A DNA stretch of 64,000 nucleotides from the NCBI RefSeq assembly GCF_036417845.1, contig NC_089981.1, positions 9,937,501-10,001,500 on the forward strand, written 5' to 3'. The DNA comes from Apteryx mantelli (taxonomy: Eukaryota > Chordata > Aves > Apterygiformes > Apterygidae). Under the pieces are notes generated by a model that made no database searches, had not been told where the DNA came from, and was given only the letters and a program-made list of their open reading frames with translations. The position numbers were made by a program, and so were the translations under genes. Positions 10,722-22,520 of this stretch are shown here, piece by piece. Position 1 is the stretch's first letter, and each line of letters begins with the position of its first letter.

Positions 10722-13700
10722 AACTGTGGTAACATTTTCTCAGGAGCTGAGAAAATCAAGTCTCTCTCACTATAATTCCATTTTGGAAAATTTACTGAAA
10801 ACTCCCTTTTGAAGAAAAGCTTGGTTTTAGCTGTTGCAGTAATTAGGAAGACGCTGAAAGTTCATGTTTTGATTGGAATGGCATTGTAAACTCTGTGACT
10901 AGCAGGGATTCCCTTTATGTTCTCTTTCTGAATAGCACAGGCCCAGGACTGGGGCTTCCAAGCACTGCTGAGACACCAGCAAATAAAGAAATGAATGCTA
11001 TCAAAAATATTAAAATGTGTTCCAGGCAGAGCATCCCATTAGTCCGAGCTCTCCCAGGTGTAAACTTTCCGTCAGACAAACTCCATCTACTCTGTAATCT
11101 ACTCAGCTAGGAAACAATGGCCCAAGGTGTCTGCAAGGCTGTTGGTCACCTGCTGCTGGAAGCAACTGTGCCAAAGGCTTCCTTCCCCTTTACTTTGGAG
11201 TAAATGCCTTCTTAGGAGTACTGCATTGTCATATGCTGAATCCACGGGTTAGCAATTAAACTGCTGATATTAGATGCTGGCTGGGTCACTTGCTGATGCA
11301 GATGATATGAGGAGAAGCTTCTCCGCTTCCCATTACAGTGCAGCAACTCTCTGCCTTTCTGCAGTAGTTCACCTATCACTAATGCCCTCCTTCCTAGCCA
11401 TCCCCTCTGCCCTTCATCTCTGCCTCAGATTTTGCATTTTACTGTTTATTACTAAAACAGAATCAAAGATCCAAGTGAAAGATAAATTGCTCACTGTAGG
11501 AAATTGTCGCCACCAAAGAAAGCATTGGGGGGCACAATTTTATGTGTCAGTGAAAAAAAAGAGCTGTTTGGGAATAATTAATGTACGCAGGATAACTCCT
11601 AGCCCAACAGGGCACATCTACAGGCCCAGGCAAAGGAAGAAACATGTATTCCAAGGGAATAGCTGGAGCAGCTACTCCTGCAGGAGGGAAGAGATGTGAA
11701 GATGGAAGATTAAATCATCTCAGAGCCAGTCACAGCTGCCACAGGGAGGTTAGTTCTAGCAGCTAAGCTTCTCCACAAGGCCAAAGGAGCCACAAGGAGC
11801 CACGGGACCCTGACTCCTACCTTGCCAGGAGGAAAAGAGCAAATCAGCTGCGTGAGGGAGAAAGACATCTGTGTAATGCACTCTGAAAGTAACTAAAGCA
11901 CTTTCTTTTTTCTTCCTTCACTTCACGTTCCCTATAAACACTTGCTTGCACTTGTGTTGCACCTTAACATGGCTTAAGTGTGGTTTAAGATAAGAAGGTG
12001 TTCCCTGCACAGGAGAGCAGCAGGTCTACAGACCAAACCCTGGGACAATGTCAGAAATGCTCTGGTTCCCCAAATGTCCTCTGCTCTATGCAGGGGGTGG
12101 CAGAGTGGGTTCCCATTTCACAGGCATGCACCAGTACACTGTGGACATCTCAGTGTCTTCTCCTCACCATGGTGGGTTATGTGGATGGCAGCCAGCAGGA
12201 CGGAACTGGGATAAATCCTGATTCTCAAGGCTTAGAGGGATAGTGTCCCTCAGGCCTGGGCCAGCATGTCCCTCACCCAGCATTCACACTCTGTGGACAC
12301 AGCTAAAGGTGGGACCACCCCCACCTATTTGTAGCAGTCTAAATTCTTCATGCAATGAAGGACAGTTGTCTAGCTCAGCACCATTGTCAACAGAGAGGGA
12401 CAGGCGCCTTCAGAGGTTGGTCTGTCTCACCTGGGGTGGGGCAGGTAGAAAGACAGATGGGGCCCACTGACCCCCTTCATACTGAAACTGCTGAGGGGTT
12501 AGGGCACACGGCCAGTTCAAGCTAAGGCTTATTATTTAAAAACTGTTTTGTTTTGTTTTTTTTTAATGTTTTGGGGAAGAATGCCATGATTTTTCTGATT
12601 TCTCTTCTGGCTGCTGGATGCTAGCAGGCAACAGCGGGACCATAGCTTATGGAAGGCGTCAACAACAACATTTGATTCCTCTACACATTGGCCCAGATTC
12701 TTATAATGACTTAATATGAGGACTAAACAGCTGCTTCTATATTTTGCATTGCCTGAGTAAAAATACCTGGCAAGTAGTGAGGCCTGACCACAAACATTTT
12801 TAAAGTCTTGAAATGATTTCCTCGTTTACTTCTTGTTTCAAACGTGTACAGACCAGATGTCTAAGTGCCAACAGTCATATAGCACAGTTCTGATATTTAT
12901 TTATGCTGCAAACATGCAATGGTAAGAGCAAGTTAATAAGAAAGAAGAAAGCATATGTGAAATATTGGCTTGGAAGGGAAAAAATATCTGACACGTGTAA
13001 GAGACATCTTTACTCAAAAAATGTTTGATTGCAAGGGCAATGTGAACACAAAATCTTGCAAATGGTCAGCCGTGACATTGATTTTAAATAGAAATGTTTC
13101 CAAAAGAAGCACATAGCTAATACTAAATGAAGTCCATTTATCTGGACAGCATTGGAAAGCAAGCAAGAAAGCAAGCAAACCCCCCCACAATGTGACATGG
13201 TCTAGGTGATCACGCTCCACAGTCACCCTGTAGAGATTACTCTAATAGCTGTCCAAAATATATATTTTAGCTCCCCGTCCACTGATTCTTTCTGACAAAG
13301 AAAACTTCACATGCCTCTGCGATCTCATTGCTTCTGGTAAGCTTGTGCTTCTGCTGTGCAATTTACTTGAAATATTTCTGCCACAACTTCCCCATCTGGA
13401 GAGAAAGAGAGTTGTTCTTGCAGATGCTCTTGGAAGTTGTTTTTGCAGAATGAGAAATGGAGCTAGACATTCAGGCTGTCCGTTTCATCCTCTGTAGTTT
13501 TCAGCCCTGGCAGAGATGTGGACTGCTCTCGTGACACATAAGAAGCAGCTTGGAGCTGAGAGGTTTTGATGAAACTGCCTGAAGTGGTCCAAGAAGGGCA
13601 TCAGAGGACAATAGCAGGCAATCCTGCCTTCGAAAAGAGACATTATTGTTGAGTGACTTTTGTGAGGTGCATTTTATGAATTAGAGAGAACTCAATTTTT

Positions 13701-15218
13701 TTTACCCTTTTTTTTAATTGGTGTCTTCTTTGCTTATTTTTCAGTTATATGCCATTTCCAGAAATATCTGTCAAAAGGAAGTTTCTGGTGTTACAGAGTC
13801 AAGGAGTCAATAGGTAGCTGCAGCACTGCCTATGTACTCATTCTTAACTTGTCCCCTCTAGCTGTACACATCGTGGCAACAATGCTCTTAACACACACGC
13901 TTTGGGCCTCCCCACACTGCTTTCCCTCTGCCCATGGAGTGGCATGGAGATAGGGCTGGAGACACAAAAGAATATTTCCTCTGCTGCTAAAGTTGGAGGG
14001 TGGAAGAGGCAGAGATCTCGTGAGAAAGAACTGATTGACCTGTGATTGTGGAACAGGATTAAGAGCCCAAAGGACTTGCCAGTATTGTGGACATTGTTAT
14101 GCAGCTCTTGCCATCGATCTTTTCAGTGTAGAAACTGAACACTAGTGATACTTGCGTACTGCACTAGAGTGCAGCAAAGGTGAATACAAGGGTGTTGGTG
14201 AGTAAAGGAGATTCAGCAGCGGTGTATTTATTACCCCAGGGGCATCACAGGTGTGTTTATGGGGGTTTCCATGCCTAGTCCAGAACTTGGCTGAGGTGTA
14301 CAAAAACTTTACTAACACATCACTAATGCAGATTATCTCCAGTATTCACCCATGTACTGTAGGAAAGGTGGTCTGAGGAAATACAAGCCTGCTCTTTTGG
14401 AGACTGAGGTCGCAACCCAGAAACTCATGAGCAATAACCGGAACCAATCCACACAAGATGTAGCCCAGTACAGCACATATAGGACAATGACTCTCCTGCT
14501 TCAGGTTTCCTGGCATGCCTTGAACATGGTCTGATTTCACTTAGGGCGCCTTAAAGACAGTTTGTGCCTAAAGGCACATCTCTGCTAAACAGACATGAGG
14601 TAGGTGTCCACTTTACCGCCTCCAGAAGGATCTACACTGATAGTTGAAGTGGTGTTAATTAGCCAGCTGCCTTGTGTCATGATGTGAATACTGACGGTTG
14701 CACAAAAATGCATGGACATTCTACCAGAGTCAGAGAGCACTAGTAAGGACTAGTTCTGTTGAATTCCTTCAGAGGGTTGAAAAAGAAGGTACGTTCACTG
14801 CTTGAGCAGAATTCCTTAGGGAATGACTAACGTGTTGAGACTCAAATCAAAACATGCACTATCCTTCTCAGTCAGTTTTTCGTTTCCAAATCAACACTTC
14901 AAAAGTGGATGTTTAGGAAGCCTAGTGACTAGTCTTCCTTTTTAAAAGGGGCAAAGATCAGAAATATGAATCTGGAGGATATTTCCACCAACTCCCTCAA
15001 ACAAATAAACGGAACTCGCTATTACACACTTCAGTAATACATTTTGGGTTAGACATCAACTGTCACTCCTTGAGAGAAGCATTGACTTTGAAAGGAAACT
15101 TTCCCCAAAAGGCATAAAAGGGAATACATTGATATTGAACATACCAATGATCGACATGGATGTGTACTGATAACACTGTGTTTCTAATGCCATCACAGGT
15201 GGCTTTATTCTGTACTTC
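10722..15218. other. Intergenic between OR1-A and OR2-A
   Basis: No gene recognised. The part 12694-14256 has no counterpart in unit B, where it is replaced by a block copied from the equivalent of 17452-17745. Confidence 0.5.
12694..14256. other. Unit A-specific segment missing from unit B
   Basis: Unit B jumps from the equivalent of 12693 to the equivalent of about 14257, with about 300 bases of other sequence in between (43231-43532). The segment is AT-rich, with T-runs near 13690-13720, and I see no gene in it. Confidence 0.75.
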
Positions 15219-15234
15219 AGGTCCTGCCTACGTG

Positions 15235-16170
15235 ATGTATGTGAAGAACAAAAACAATGTGACGGAGTTTGTTCTCCAGGGACTCACACAAGATGATGCA
15301 TTAGCAAAAGTATCCTTCACATTCTTCTTCGTCTTCTATGCCACTGTTATTCTTGGAAACCTGCTTAGCATCATCACTATACAGAACAGTCAACAGCTGG
15401 ACTCTCCCGTGCACTTCTTCCTGAGCTACTTGTCCTTTGTAGATATCAGTTACTCTACTGTCACAGTTCCCAAACTCATTTATGACCTTCTTGCTGAAAA
15501 GAAGACTATCTCTTTTGTGGGCTGCATAGCACAGCTCTTTGGGGTCCATCTCTTTGCCTGCGTGGAGATGTTCATCCTCATAGCAATGGCGTATGATCGT
15601 TACACTGCTATATGCAAGCCGCTTCATTACGCAAGCATTATGAACAAGCATGTGTGTGGCCGGCTGGTGGCAGCTTCGTGGGTGGGAGGCTGTGTGCACT
15701 CCCTGGTGCAGACCCTGCTGACCACTCAGCTATTGTTCTGTGGGCCCAATGAGATCGACCACTACTTCTGTGATGTACACGCTTTGCTGAAGCTGGCCTG
15801 CACTGACACCTACGTGGTTGGTTGCATCGTGGTTGCCAATAGTGGTCTGATTTCCTCGGGCTCTTTGCTTGTTCTTGTTGTGTCCTGTGTCATTATTTTG
15901 GTCTCTTTGAGGACACACTCTTCCAAAGGGCGTCTCAAAGCACTCTCTACCTGCACCTCCCTTATCACTGTTGCACTTCTGTTCCTTGGGCCATGCATTT
16001 TCATCTGTACGCGCCCTTCCACCATCTTTTCAGCAGACAAGATAATCTCTGTGGTTTACACCATCATCACGCCTATGCTCAATCCCTTGATTTACACCCT
16101 TCGAAATGAAGACATGAAAAAAGCCTTGAACAAGCTGTGGAGCAGAAAAGCAAAGAGGAGTCAGACATGA
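15235..16170 (+). CDS. Olfactory receptor 2, unit A (OR family 4-like)
   Basis: Intact single-exon OR of 311 residues. I start it at the ATG giving MYVKNKNNVTEF, which puts an N-glycosylation site (N8-V-T) at the N-terminus. An upstream in-frame ATG at 15160 precedes a likely splice acceptor (AG at 15219-15220), so it is probably not used. Hallmarks are GN in TM1, MAYDRYTAIC, the HYFCDVHALLKLACTDT loop typical of family 4, KALSTCTS and [19 protein letters not shown]. One odd point is that the normally invariant PMYFFLS reads PVHFFLS here, while the broken unit B copy still has PMYFFLS. Another is a Ser in TM1 (NLLSIIT) where B has Ile. Function is likely but those changes could weaken it. Confidence 0.92.
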   Translation: MYVKNKNNVTEFVLQGLTQDDALAKVSFTFFFVFYATVILGNLLSIITIQNSQQLDSPVHFFLSYLSFVDISYSTVTVPKLIYDLLAEKKTISFVGCIAQLFGVHLFACVEMFILIAMAYDRYTAICKPLHYASIMNKHVCGRLVAASWVGGCVHSLVQTLLTTQLLFCGPNEIDHYFCDVHALLKLACTDTYVVGCIVVANSGLISSGSLLVLVVSCVIILVSLRTHSSKGRLKALSTCTSLITVALLFLGPCIFICTRPSTIFSADKIISVVYTIITPMLNPLIYTLRNEDMKKALNKLWSRKAKRSQT

Positions 16171-18686
16171 AACAACAGGGTGAGTGTTTGTAAGATGACT
16201 GTAGCTCAAGAAACCATGGGGAGGCAAAGAGAAGTGTTCAGGAGGGACTTTTCAGGAATGTTGTTCTATTTTTGGCATGGCTGTTCAGAATAGAACTGAA
16301 AATAAATTCAAAGTTATATGCAGCTCTCATCTTTCTTTGGAAATTGTCGGTCAAAAGGATGTGAGCATATTGTCACCAGTCAAACCCGAGCCTTTGGGGT
16401 GGTATTGTGGCTTTTACCTTTAGACACCTTAGAGCTGTGTAAGTCTCAGGTCTAGGCTGGTCAGTCGTCTGGTGCTTTACACTATAAAAAAATCTAAGGG
16501 ATAGGTATCTCAGTGGAAATACGGGGATCCAATATCTCTCCATACTCCACACAATATAACCTAATTCCTAGCTGAACACTGAAAATTTCCCTAAAATTCT
16601 TAACAGTACTGTTCTTGATCCATCGAGTTTTCCTCAACTGTTTGCAGCAGGGAAACCCCCAAATGCCCCTACGACCTCCTGACTCTGGGCAATGCTGTTC
16701 TACCGCAAATAGACTTACTTTAGCATTGCTGTCATGACAAGTGATTCAAGGCAGGGATTTTCCCAAATCTCCTCCTGGAACTGAGATTTGGGGAAGGGAA
16801 GAAGAGGAACAGGATTCTGGATGGTGGATCAGAAGGCTTTCTTAGAAAAGCAAACTGTAGATTTGAAGAGACAGCAGCTCTTTAACATTTTAAATTCCCT
16901 AATTTTGTCTGGGTTTCTCGAGGTGGAGGCTAAGGCATAGGTGAATGCAGGGCTTAGATGAATGTGGGGCTTATGAAAATCTGTTCTTTTTGATGATATT
17001 TGTCAGAAAGCATATTTAGGTTTGAGATTGTGATTCTTGATTGAAACATGCTGCCGGTTCTGCTGATGCTTAGCTCTAGATGGCTTTGACTATCATCTTA
17101 AACATCAGCGCAGAGAGAGGTGTGCAGACATGACTCATTGCTGTGCAGGGAAGCTCTTTGATGACGATCTACCTGTCTTTTTCTGGAAGAGTAGTAGTGT
17201 ACATTGCTCTTCCCAGAGACCTGTAAACATACACAGGAAAATAAAATGATGCCTGTGATTTGTTTCCAAGCTATTTCTTTCCTGTGAGCTGGGAGTCCAC
17301 TGAAAGAGACAATTTTGGACACCTCAGAAATCTGGTTTAAAAAGCTCACATCTCTGTTCAAGATAAGGACAACGTAACATTGATACGTGTAAAAACAGTG
17401 ATCTTCACATATCTGATGATACTTAATAATGAGAAACGAGAGACAAACCTTGAGCTTCAGGCTCTGCAGCAACAGAAAGATGACAACTAGCAGGACCAAA
17501 AGGCTACATTTTCCTGAGACTTGTAAAATCCTTCTTTAGGGTGCCATAGATGATCACAGGGACACAATCTTTGCTACAGTTATGCACAGCTTTAAGGAGA
17601 GGAAGTCAGGGGAAATAACAGCCCTAACAGGCTTGCAAAGGGAATCCACAAGACCTCTTTCCATCCCCCTTTGACTGTAAACTTTATGCAGAGGCAGGAA
17701 CCTCTCGCCTGTCTGAGATTAATTCTGTCACTTTCAGCTCAATAAAGATTTCAACTCCTTCTGCCAACTGAGGGACAGCATTTGTAAACTCAGCCAGAAG
17801 GGATGAAACATCGTTTAGTGCTAGAACACCTATCCTTAGAGCTAGCTTAGTTGAATTGATAAAAGGATTCCAAAGCCTTTCCCAACTTTCTCATCTCCCA
17901 GAAATGATTGGTCATTTATTCTCAAAATCACATTGATGACAGACATGTTGTTGGTAAGTCACCATCTTATTCCGTCATTCTTTTAAGTGGAAGAACACTG
18001 CAGCTTGATTAACTTTCAGATTATGTCCAATGTCCTTAAAATAACTACCGGTTCACTCAGTTGCCTCAAGTGGATTGCTGATATGTGGAGATGAAAAGCA
18101 GGAATAAGTTCTTGTTACTTCACAATGGTAGCAAAATTAGAAGTCAATCTTTTCTGCATTGCTGTAGTTTTTTCATGTTTCCAGGCAGAAGGGGAAAAAG
18201 GAGGTAGTAATGAGTGACAGAAGAGGGAGATTTAACAGAAGAGGGACAGTTACTTTTGCTAGTGTTTGGGGGGTGAAAACACGGGTGTGTGTTCTCCAAG
18301 ATTTCCTTTCCAGAACTTCAGGTTCTGTGTGTTGCACTGGAAGAGGCTACTCCTTTCAAATACTGAAGACGTAGCAGAAATGGCCATAAATTCAAATCAC
18401 ATTGCTTTTCTCCTCTTGAATGTCTCTGAAAGCTTTTTCTCATCTTGACGGACTGGTGGTTTTCCTACATGAGCAAACGTTCCTAATAGAACAGAGAACT
18501 GCAATTCTGTGCCACGCACTCCTCAGGCAGGAGTCCTGTTTGTGCTTGGAACTTGCAAGTTAAGAGTCAGGATTCCTCCAGCTTTCAGCAGCAGAGGAAC
18601 ACAGTCTTTCAAGATAGAAGTTGCAGATACAACCAGTTAAAAGTCCACCTAAAATCACTTCTAACAATTAAGTACCTTTCTGAATC
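16171..18686. other. Intergenic between OR2-A and the OR pseudogene
   Basis: No gene recognised. The part 17452-17745 is the source-type sequence of an extra block in unit B (43231-43532). Unit B carries additional sequence inside this interval at 45483-46131 and 47103-47384. Confidence 0.5.
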
Positions 18687-19703
18687 TTACCCTTGGAAGC
18701 TGATCAAATCTTCCTTGGAAGTCCTACTCTTTGTACCAAGGTTTTGATAAATTTTCCCCAAACAAAGTTCTCTTTCTAACAAGTCTGCTGAAGTTTCTCT
18801 GATATGACCTAAAACTCTCCTCAGAGCATCCTTCACCTCCTTATTCCTTAGGCTGTAGCTGGTAAGATTCAGCACTGGAGTCACCACTGTAGAGAACAGA
18901 GAGGCCCATTTCTCTCAGTCCAATGAGTAGCTGGATGTTGGGCTACCGCACATAAAAACGGTGCTGCCATAAAACAAGAAGAGAGCTCTCAGATGGGAAG
19001 CAGAGGTGGAGAAGGCTTTGCATCTGTGCTTGGAGGAGTGGATCCTCAGGGTGGTGGAGATGAGGTAGATGGAGGAGATGAGAATTGCCAGAGATGTGAA
19101 GATGCCACGAAACACACCAAAAATGTGAAGTACCGTCTCTTTGCTATAGGTGTCAGAGCATGAAAGCTGGATCCTAGGGGGATGTCACAGAAATAATGAC
19201 CGATAATACCAAACTCACAGAAAGAGAATGTGAAGGTGGAGATAGTTTGCGGAAGTGCGTGGACAAAGCCAATGAAACAGGAGATGATTACCATCTGTGT
19301 ACAGGCTTTTGAGGACATGACAGTTGCATGAAGGAGAGGGTTACACAGAGCCACATGCAGTCATATGCCATTACTGCCAGCAGGAGACACACAACACTAG
19401 CCATGAGGAGACAAGTGAATAGCTGTGCCACACAGGCACTGACTGAAGTGGCTCTCCTCACTGCTGAAGAGTTCACCAGCAACCTTGGGGAGAGAGCTGA
19501 GGAGTAACAGAAATCCACAGAATCCAAGTTACTGAGGGAAAGGTACACAGTGTGTGAAGCCGGGGGATCAACCTTCATCTACATGATCATTCCAAGATTC
19601 CCTATTAATGTGCTTAAAAAAAGCGGGTTACCTTTACCTCTTGGCTTTCTGTTAGTCCAGAGAGGATAAACTCAGTGGCCACACAGTGATTCCTCTCAGG
19701 CAT
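18687..19703 (-). pseudogene. Olfactory receptor pseudogene, unit A (OR 5/8/9-like)
   Basis: The minus strand shows a decayed OR. The start codon at 19703 opens MPERNHCVATEFILSGLTESQ, a typical OR N-terminus. Most of TM1 is then deleted and a TAG follows GNLGMIM. TM2-TM3 (PPASHTVYLSLSNL, MAYD) is in one frame, and a frameshift follows at the MAYDRY site near 19350. TM4-TM5 with the GHYFCDIP loop is in a second frame, with another shift near 19130. TM6 (KAFSTSASHL) is in a third frame and ends in a TGA after SSYSLD near 18926. The C-terminus (SLRNKEVKDALRRVL) follows to 18687. It cannot encode a receptor. The unit B copy shares the older lesions but not the TGA. Confidence 0.92.
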
Positions 19704-21446
19704 GTTGCTAGCACACTCATATCATCTCCCGACAGGAAACTGGTTCAACACCTAGAAGTGATGGGAAACTGGCAACACACAATGGATTGTCTCAGTAGCC
19801 GCAAGGAAGCACGGCGCATTTTAATCATAGCTTCTGACTAGACTTCTTTAATTACGCATTGAAATGACTTGTGAAACAAGGGAGTACTCTTCCTATTTTT
19901 CAGGTGAGATAAGAAAGCCCAGAAAGACAAAATAATTTATTCAAAAGGCAGCAGCAGCACTGTGAAACACCAGTCCTAGTTTGGCACTACAATGGTTTTT
20001 GTGTGCCCTCTTTCTCCTCTTTTAAGGAAAAAAGTCTTCTTTTCTTGAGGACATCTATGGAGCACTCTTCTCCCCTCACTCATGGCCACGGTTGGGTGTA
20101 CAGTATCATCCAAATGGCCCACTCCAAGGACAATGGCCCGCTTGTTTCTGAAGATACATGGTCTTGACACTAGTTCAGACATCATTCTTCCTGTATTGCA
20201 ATCACCAATACATTTTTTGCCTATTAGCTAACTCTCCCGGGCATTGGTAGCAGGGTAGTTAGAGCTCAGTATGGGCCACAAAGTCCATTAATGGGACAAA
20301 GCAGCCCCCGTTCAGCCTTGCTGAAATAGGAATATAATGGTTAGGCTGCAGCTGTGCCAACTTGCTAAGACCTGCCTTAATTACATGGACCTCCACCACC
20401 CTGACCTTTGGGACTGCAACTTGTAAACATACAAATAACAAATCCACATCCTGGCAGAAGAAAGTAAGAGTTTCCTCTCTTGAATGAAATGGCGGCAAGC
20501 ACTAAATGGCAACAGCAGCAGGAAAACTCAGCTTTGCATCTTCCCAAAGAGGAGGAGATACCACAGGATCCTCCAGGTTTGGCTGAGAAAGGATTTCTCA
20601 TTTGCTTGCATCCCTGTTGTCAAGGAAAAGTGGCCATCTTCTGCTCAGGAATAAATTGGGAAGAGTCACCAAATGAAATACTTTCCATTTAGAGGGGGAA
20701 AAATCTCATGCTAAAAGGGAAGGAATCCTGAACAAAAAGGGAATCACTCATCCCTGTAAAGGTTCTACCAGCTTCACCTCACATGAAAAATTATTGTTAA
20801 TCTATTGGAGGTTACCAGTAACCTGGCTGACGCTCTCAAAGCGGAGTTCTTATCATGTGGGTGACTGAATGGAGGTTTCAATTCTTGCTGAGGTCTGTTT
20901 CTAGCATAGGCTTCAAGGTATTGCATATGTACAAAACTATTCTCTTACTGACCTGTTTCATCCAGAAAGGCAAGAGTATCTACTCTGTACTGTAGATACT
21001 GCAGATACTGTCTATACTGTAGGTACCAAGCCAGTTTATTCCCCCCTTGAGCCAAATCTTCAGAAGTACTTGCCCTTTTCAAGAAGCAGACAGCAGGATT
21101 AAAACCAGCCTATAATGGTTAGGTACACCATTTAAGTGAGGAAAATGCTCACCCTGCTTAGATGCACAAAAGACCAGACTGCCTTTACACACTGAGTTAT
21201 CTTTGCATAGTTGGCTGTTGTTTATCTCCAACCTACCCAACCTTTTCTGCCCTAAAGCACAGCAACTAGCCCAGTTAATTCTCAGAAAAGGGCTTCAATG
21301 AGCTTGCTATCAACAGGTTGCTCTCTTCCATGGACTACTTGGGAAACTGAAGGAGGAAATTTCCCTCTCCTGCCCCAACGTGAGGGATCAAACACTGGAT
21401 TAGGTGCAAATTTGTACAATCTCCATCTGTGCTGACATTTAAAATT
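19704..21446. other. Intergenic inside unit A
   Basis: No gene seen. At 20977-21030 a TACTGTAGA-type tandem repeat is expanded relative to unit B (50870-50880). Confidence 0.5.
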
Positions 21447-21557
21447 CAGCTGGATCAGGCCGGAGCAATCTGATCTGACTGAACCTGCTCTGAGGAGGAG
21501 GTTGGACTTGATGACCTCCAGAAATCCTTCCCAACCTAAATGATTCTATGATTCTAT
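21447..21557 (+). mobile_element. Old CR1 3'-end fragment (unit A)
   Basis: About 110 bases of CR1 tail: GAGGAGGTTGGACTTGATGA, then ATGATTCTATGATTCTAT octamers. It is diverged from the three longer CR1 copies, so it belongs to an older subfamily. It was present before the duplication, since the same fragment is at 51287-51405. Confidence 0.85.
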
Positions 21558-21744
21558 CTGCAGATTGAAAATGATCTTTTTGATCTCTAAAATGAAGAAA
21601 TAGGCCTACCTTCCTTGCACGAAGGTGTGAGATATTTTATGCCATATTGTTCCCAGAAATAAACTCTTATTTCAAAAGCTACAAACTTATGAGGCCTTCT
21701 ACAGACAGCTGGAAGTAGCCTCACGATCCCAGGCCCTGGTTCTC

Positions 21745-22520
21745 ATGGGGGACTTCAGCCACCCTGAGATCTGCTGGAAAGACAACACAGCTAGGCACAA
21801 ACAGTCCCAGAGGTTCCTGCAGAGCATTGGTGACAACTTCTTGACACAGGTGGTGGAGGAGCCAACAAGGAGAGGTGTGCTGCTGGACCTCGTACTAACA
21901 AACAAAGAAGGACTGGTGGAAGATGTGAAGGTCGGGGGCAGCCTTGGCTGCAGTGACCATGAGATGGTGGAGTTCAGGATGCTGCAAGGAGGAGGCAGGG
22001 CACTAAGTAGGATCGCAACCCTGGACTTGAGGAGAGCAAACTTTGGCCTCTTCAGGGACCTACTTGGAGGAATGCCATGGGTTAGGGCCCTAGAAGGAAG
22101 GGGCGTTCAAGAGAGCTGGTTAATATTCAAACATCACTTCCTCCAGGCTCAAGAACGGTGCATCCCTATGAGTAGGAAGTCAAGCAAAGGAGGCAGGAGA
22201 CCTGCATGGATGAGCAAGGAGCTCCTGGCAAAACTCAACCAGAAGGAGGAAGTCTACAGAAAGTGGAAAGGGGGACAGGCCGCTTGGGAGGAATATAGGA
22301 ACATTGTCAGAGTATGCAGGGATGCAACGAGGAAGGCTAAGGCCCGTTTGGAATTAAATCTGGCGAGAGATGTCAAGGACAGCAAGAAGGGCTTCTTCAA
22401 AGACATCAGTAGCAAAAGGAAGACTAGGGAAAATGTGGGCCCGCTGCTGAATGGGGCGGGAGCCCTGGTGATGAAGGATGCAGGGAAGGCAGAGTTACTG
22501 AATGCCTTCTTCTACTGCTC
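21745..22520 (+). CDS. CR1 ORF2 endonuclease C-terminal part and linker
   Basis: The frame encodes the end of an APE-type endonuclease and the linker to RT. It begins at [11 protein letters not shown], where CR1 normally has Asn after GDF, so the Ser may hamper catalysis. It includes LVLTN and the SDHEMVEF motif with the catalytic SDH. A Lys/Arg-rich linker follows, up to AELLNAFF. There the frame breaks through a small deletion near 22515-22525 and continues in the next frame. Confidence 0.85.

Larger units (their letters stand above)
2842..21685. repeat. Segmental duplication, unit A
   Basis: This segment aligns in direct orientation with 34603-51470, with only scattered mismatches per 60-base line. 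The homology starts near TTCACAGACCTTGCAGAAGA and ends at AAAAGCTACAAAC, exactly where a CR1 begins at about 21686. Unit A differs from B by a CR1 at 4294-5546, by keeping 12694-14256, by keeping the end of OR2, and by several small indels. It contains OR1, OR2, a minus-strand OR pseudogene and an old CR1 tail. Confidence 0.95.

Noticed and set aside
15160-15234. In-frame upstream ATG extending OR2-A (and OR2-B at 44432) by 25 residues
   Set aside because: It lies before a probable splice acceptor, and the extension does not resemble an OR N-terminus. The ATG at 15235 fits the family length.
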